Below are positions 62,413-64,000 of a DNA stretch of 64,000 bases, one piece after another (the first letter of the stretch is position 1; each line of letters begins with the position of its first letter). The stretch is from Sulfobacillus thermosulfidooxidans. Its GTDB lineage: Bacteria; Bacillota; Sulfobacillia; Sulfobacillales; Sulfobacillaceae. Made by a program: the position numbers and the translations under genes. The notes beneath the pieces were generated by a model. It did not search any database, was not told where the DNA came from, and was given only the letters and a program-made list of their open reading frames with translations. The DNA lies in NCBI RefSeq assembly GCF_001280565.1, contig NZ_LGRO01000001.1:1612001-1676000 (forward strand). Reading direction: 5' to 3'.

Positions 62413-63456
62413 TCACCCTTTCGCAGGCGTTAAATGGGCAAAGGCTTCAATCGTGCGTGCAATGCCCTCATCATCGACATCGAGATGGGTTACCAAACGT
62501 AACCGCCTTGGTCCCATAGCTCCGACTAGAATACCGGCAGTTTTTAAAGCGCTGATCATCCCATCCACAGGGGTGTCAAAGTCTACCATCACCATATTCG
62601 TAGGGACAGAAGGCATGTCCACACGGTATCCCATATCTATTAGAGCCTGTGCTAAGGTTAAAGCACGCCGGTGATCATCGGCTAGACGCTCAATGTGATG
62701 ATCCAACGCATAAATCCCTGCGGCCGCCAAAATGCCTGCCTGCCGCATTCCTCCCCCTAACCATTTGCGATAGACCCGAGCCTTATCGATATAAGCTTTC
62801 GATCCGGCAATCACGGATCCCACAGGTGCACCCAGCCCTTTAGAAAGACACATCGATACCGAATCAACATCCTCGGTTAATTCCGCAATGGGCACTCCTA
62901 AGGCAATCGCGGCATTGGCAATGCGTGCGCCGTCCAAATGCACCCGGAGCTGATGTCGGCGGGCCACCTCAATTAAAGGACGCATCCGCTCCCGGGATAA
63001 GGCCGCTCCTCCCGCCCGGTTGTGAGTGTTTTCCAAAGACAATAATCTCGGGCGGGGATGATGGATATTGGTGGGGCGGATACTGGCTTCTAAGTCTTGG
63101 GGACTCATGAGCCCCTCAGGACCCGCCAGCTGCGTAAACGTGGCTTGCGACCACATAGCAGCCGCACCGCCCTCGTAATAGTAAATATGATTATCACGGT
63201 GAATGAAAACTTCATCGCCCCGCTCGGTATGGGTCAAAATCGCAATCTGGTTGGCCATAGTTCCTGAGGGGACAAATAGACTGGCTTCTTTGCCAAGAAG
63301 ATGGGCGGCATATTCTTCCAACTTATTGACGGTCGGATCTTCGCCGTAAACGTCATCCCCCACCTCGGCTTGGTACATGGCCTCACGCATGGCCGATGTA
63401 GGTCGGGTGACCGTATCGGAGCGTAAATCTACATAAGCCTGAGAGGACTCGCTCAT
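62413..63456 (-). CDS. Low-specificity threonine aldolase
   Basis: This PLP enzyme splits threonine or allo-threonine to glycine and acetaldehyde. The 347-residue protein has DLRSDTVTRPTSAMREAM at residues 10-27, VPSGTMANQ at 62-70, ENTHNRAGG at 142-150, HLDGARIANAA at 173-183 and the PLP lysine Lys206 in SMCLSKGLGAPVGS. These fit the L-threonine aldolase (LtaE-type) family closely. The ATG overlaps the trxA stop (ATGA). The glycine it releases could feed the GcvTHP system encoded at 9-14 kb. Confidence 0.92.
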   Translation of the reverse strand: MSESSQAYVDLRSDTVTRPTSAMREAMYQAEVGDDVYGEDPTVNKLEEYAAHLLGKEASLFVPSGTMANQIAILTHTERGDEVFIHRDNHIYYYEGGAAAMWSQATFTQLAGPEGLMSPQDLEASIRPTNIHHPRPRLLSLENTHNRAGGAALSRERMRPLIEVARRHQLRVHLDGARIANAAIALGVPIAELTEDVDSVSMCLSKGLGAPVGSVIAGSKAYIDKARVYRKWLGGGMRQAGILAAAGIYALDHHIERLADDHRRALTLAQALIDMGYRVDMPSVPTNMVMVDFDTPVDGMISALKTAGILVGAMGPRRLRLVTHLDVDDEGIARTIEAFAHLTPAKG

Positions 63457-63773
63457 AATCCCAACTTCTTCAACAACTGAGCTTTGGGGAGCGCTCCCAC
63501 CACACGGGACGTCTCTTGACCATTTTGGAATTTAATGAGGGTGGGGATACTCATTACGCCATATTCCGCCGCAATGGTCGGATTTTCATCCACATTTAAT
63601 TTGGCGATGGTAATCGAACCTTGACGTTCTTGTGCCAATTCTTCCAAAATCGGGCTGATCATGCGGCAGGGCACACACCATGCGGCCCAAAAATCCACAA
63701 TCACTGGGTTAGGAGATTCTGCAATCACTTGATGAAAATTTGCTTGACTTACTACCACCACATTGTCTGCCAA
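63453..63773 (-). CDS. trxA: Thioredoxin with WCVPC active site
   Basis: A 106-residue thioredoxin with Cys33 and Cys36 in WAAWCVPCRMI. The rest is canonical: VIVDFWAAWC, KLNVDENPTIAAEYGVMSIPT with the cis-Pro, and LIKFQNGQ. The usual central glycine of WCGPC is valine, which should shift the redox potential. TTG at 63771-63773 is the start, with GGAGG eight bases upstream. It opens the operon with threonine aldolase and rarA. Confidence 0.93.
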   Translation of the reverse strand: MADNVVVVSQANFHQVIAESPNPVIVDFWAAWCVPCRMISPILEELAQERQGSITIAKLNVDENPTIAAEYGVMSIPTLIKFQNGQETSRVVGALPKAQLLKKLGL

Positions 63774-63820
63774 AGAATTTCGCCTCCAATTTCACCCTCG
63801 ATATTACCAGGGAAATGAAA

Positions 63821-63853
63821 GAAAGAGAAGATAGGCAAGCCATCTTCTCTTTC
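63821..63853 (-). terminator. Terminator upstream of trxA
   Basis: On the minus strand GAAAGAGAAGAT (63842-63853) pairs perfectly with ATCTTCTCTTTC (63821-63832) over a nine-base loop, and TTTCATTT follows. It ends the transcript coming from the right, taken here as 6S RNA, 48 bases before the trxA start. Confidence 0.75.
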
Positions 63854-64000
63854 AAGCCCCGCCATGCCGTGCAACACCGACGTTTTGAACCTGCTGATAA
63901 GCAGGTGGGTACCTCCCGTTAATTTTCGCAGTCCCCTTTCCATGAGGGGCAGGACGGCCATTAACTGAGGATCAGGTTCCCTATGTTTTGGTGTTGGCTC
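63854..64000 (-). ncRNA. ssrS: Probable 6S RNA, 3' part (cut by window edge)
   Basis: No convincing protein frame covers this stretch. On the minus strand a local hairpin CCTGCTTATCAGCAGG leads into GGTTCAAAACGTCGGTGTTG and CACGGCATGGCGGGGC, then a terminator. The order hairpin, GUUCAA, UGC-x-(C)GGCA, closing stem is that of the 3' half of 6S RNA. A second hairpin CCCCTCATGGAAAGGGG lies in the 5' half. In many Firmicutes 6S RNA sits just upstream of rarA-linked genes, as here. The 5' closing strand would lie beyond the window. The assignment is by eye. Confidence 0.45.

Noticed and set aside
63752-63961. 69-codon minus-strand frame near the right edge
   Set aside because: It crosses a perfect terminator hairpin and the 6S-like structured stretch and has no ribosome site.
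1-64000. CRISPR arrays, tRNA and rRNA genes
   Set aside because: No regularly spaced direct repeats, tRNA cloverleaf signatures or rRNA-like blocks were seen on reading.

Overview
The window reads as chromosomal DNA of an endospore-forming, Gram-positive (Firmicutes/Clostridia-type) bacterium. It holds a complete spoIIIA channel operon, an uninterrupted sigK, the IreB-RuvX-DUF1292 block after alaS, SufBCDSU and a SAM-I (S-box) riboswitch. Base composition near 50 % GC, an actinobacterial-looking membrane anchor for succinate dehydrogenase, and frequent GTG/TTG starts fit a Sulfobacillus-like thermoacidophile. That genus-level guess is inference from gene content, not a database match.

Layout. 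1-24.8 kb is conserved core. On the minus strand, in transcription order, lie yqeG, a pseudo-receiver-like small gene, aroE, an A24 prepilin peptidase, aroC, aroK, aroB, gcvT, gcvH, gcvPA, gcvPB, glyA, aroQ, an Xaa-Pro peptidase, efp and an acidic zinc-ribbon protein. An empty 0.8 kb stretch follows, then spoIIIAA-AH, with AH cut by the window edge. The glycine-cleavage operon sits inside an aro-efp-spoIIIA backbone. On the plus strand sufC-sufD-sufS-sufU-sufB-Rieske form one Fe-S assembly operon. Its promoter overlaps a near-consensus IscR-type operator, and an IscR-like Rrf2 regulator with three cysteines is encoded at 55 kb beside mnmA. At 24.8-26.2 kb a gamma-family PLP enzyme of methionine metabolism lies under a textbook S-box riboswitch.

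26.2-33.7 kb is a sparse accessory zone. It has two MFS exporters, two unrelated small lipoproteins and gene debris: an SDR tail, an MFS tail, an IS256-type transposase head and a reading frame with two internal stops. Long stretches hold nothing recognisable.

33.7-41.7 kb is the most distinctive region. It encodes a three-subunit molybdenum hydroxylase, a ureidoglycolate-lyase-like cupin, a ring-opening amidohydrolase of the cyanuric acid hydrolase/barbiturase family, an amidase-signature enzyme and an aminohydrolase of the TRZ/ATZ type. Together they could oxidise an aminated or hydroxylated pyrimidine (or s-triazine) ring, open it and strip its nitrogen. The oxidative uracil-barbiturate-ureidomalonate route is the best-fitting known model.

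41.9-64 kb returns to core functions: a DUF4012 membrane protein, sigK, a short MutY-type glycosylase, a PBP-like protein without its active-site serine, mltG, a RuvX-DUF1292 in-frame fusion, ireB, alaS, an AI-2E family permease, small envelope and zinc proteins, a PRC-barrel protein, mnmA, the IscR-like regulator, a GGDEF protein with a degenerate EAL domain, the succinate dehydrogenase operon, rarA, threonine aldolase, trxA, and at the right edge a probable 6S RNA cut by the window end. No tRNA, rRNA or CRISPR array was seen.
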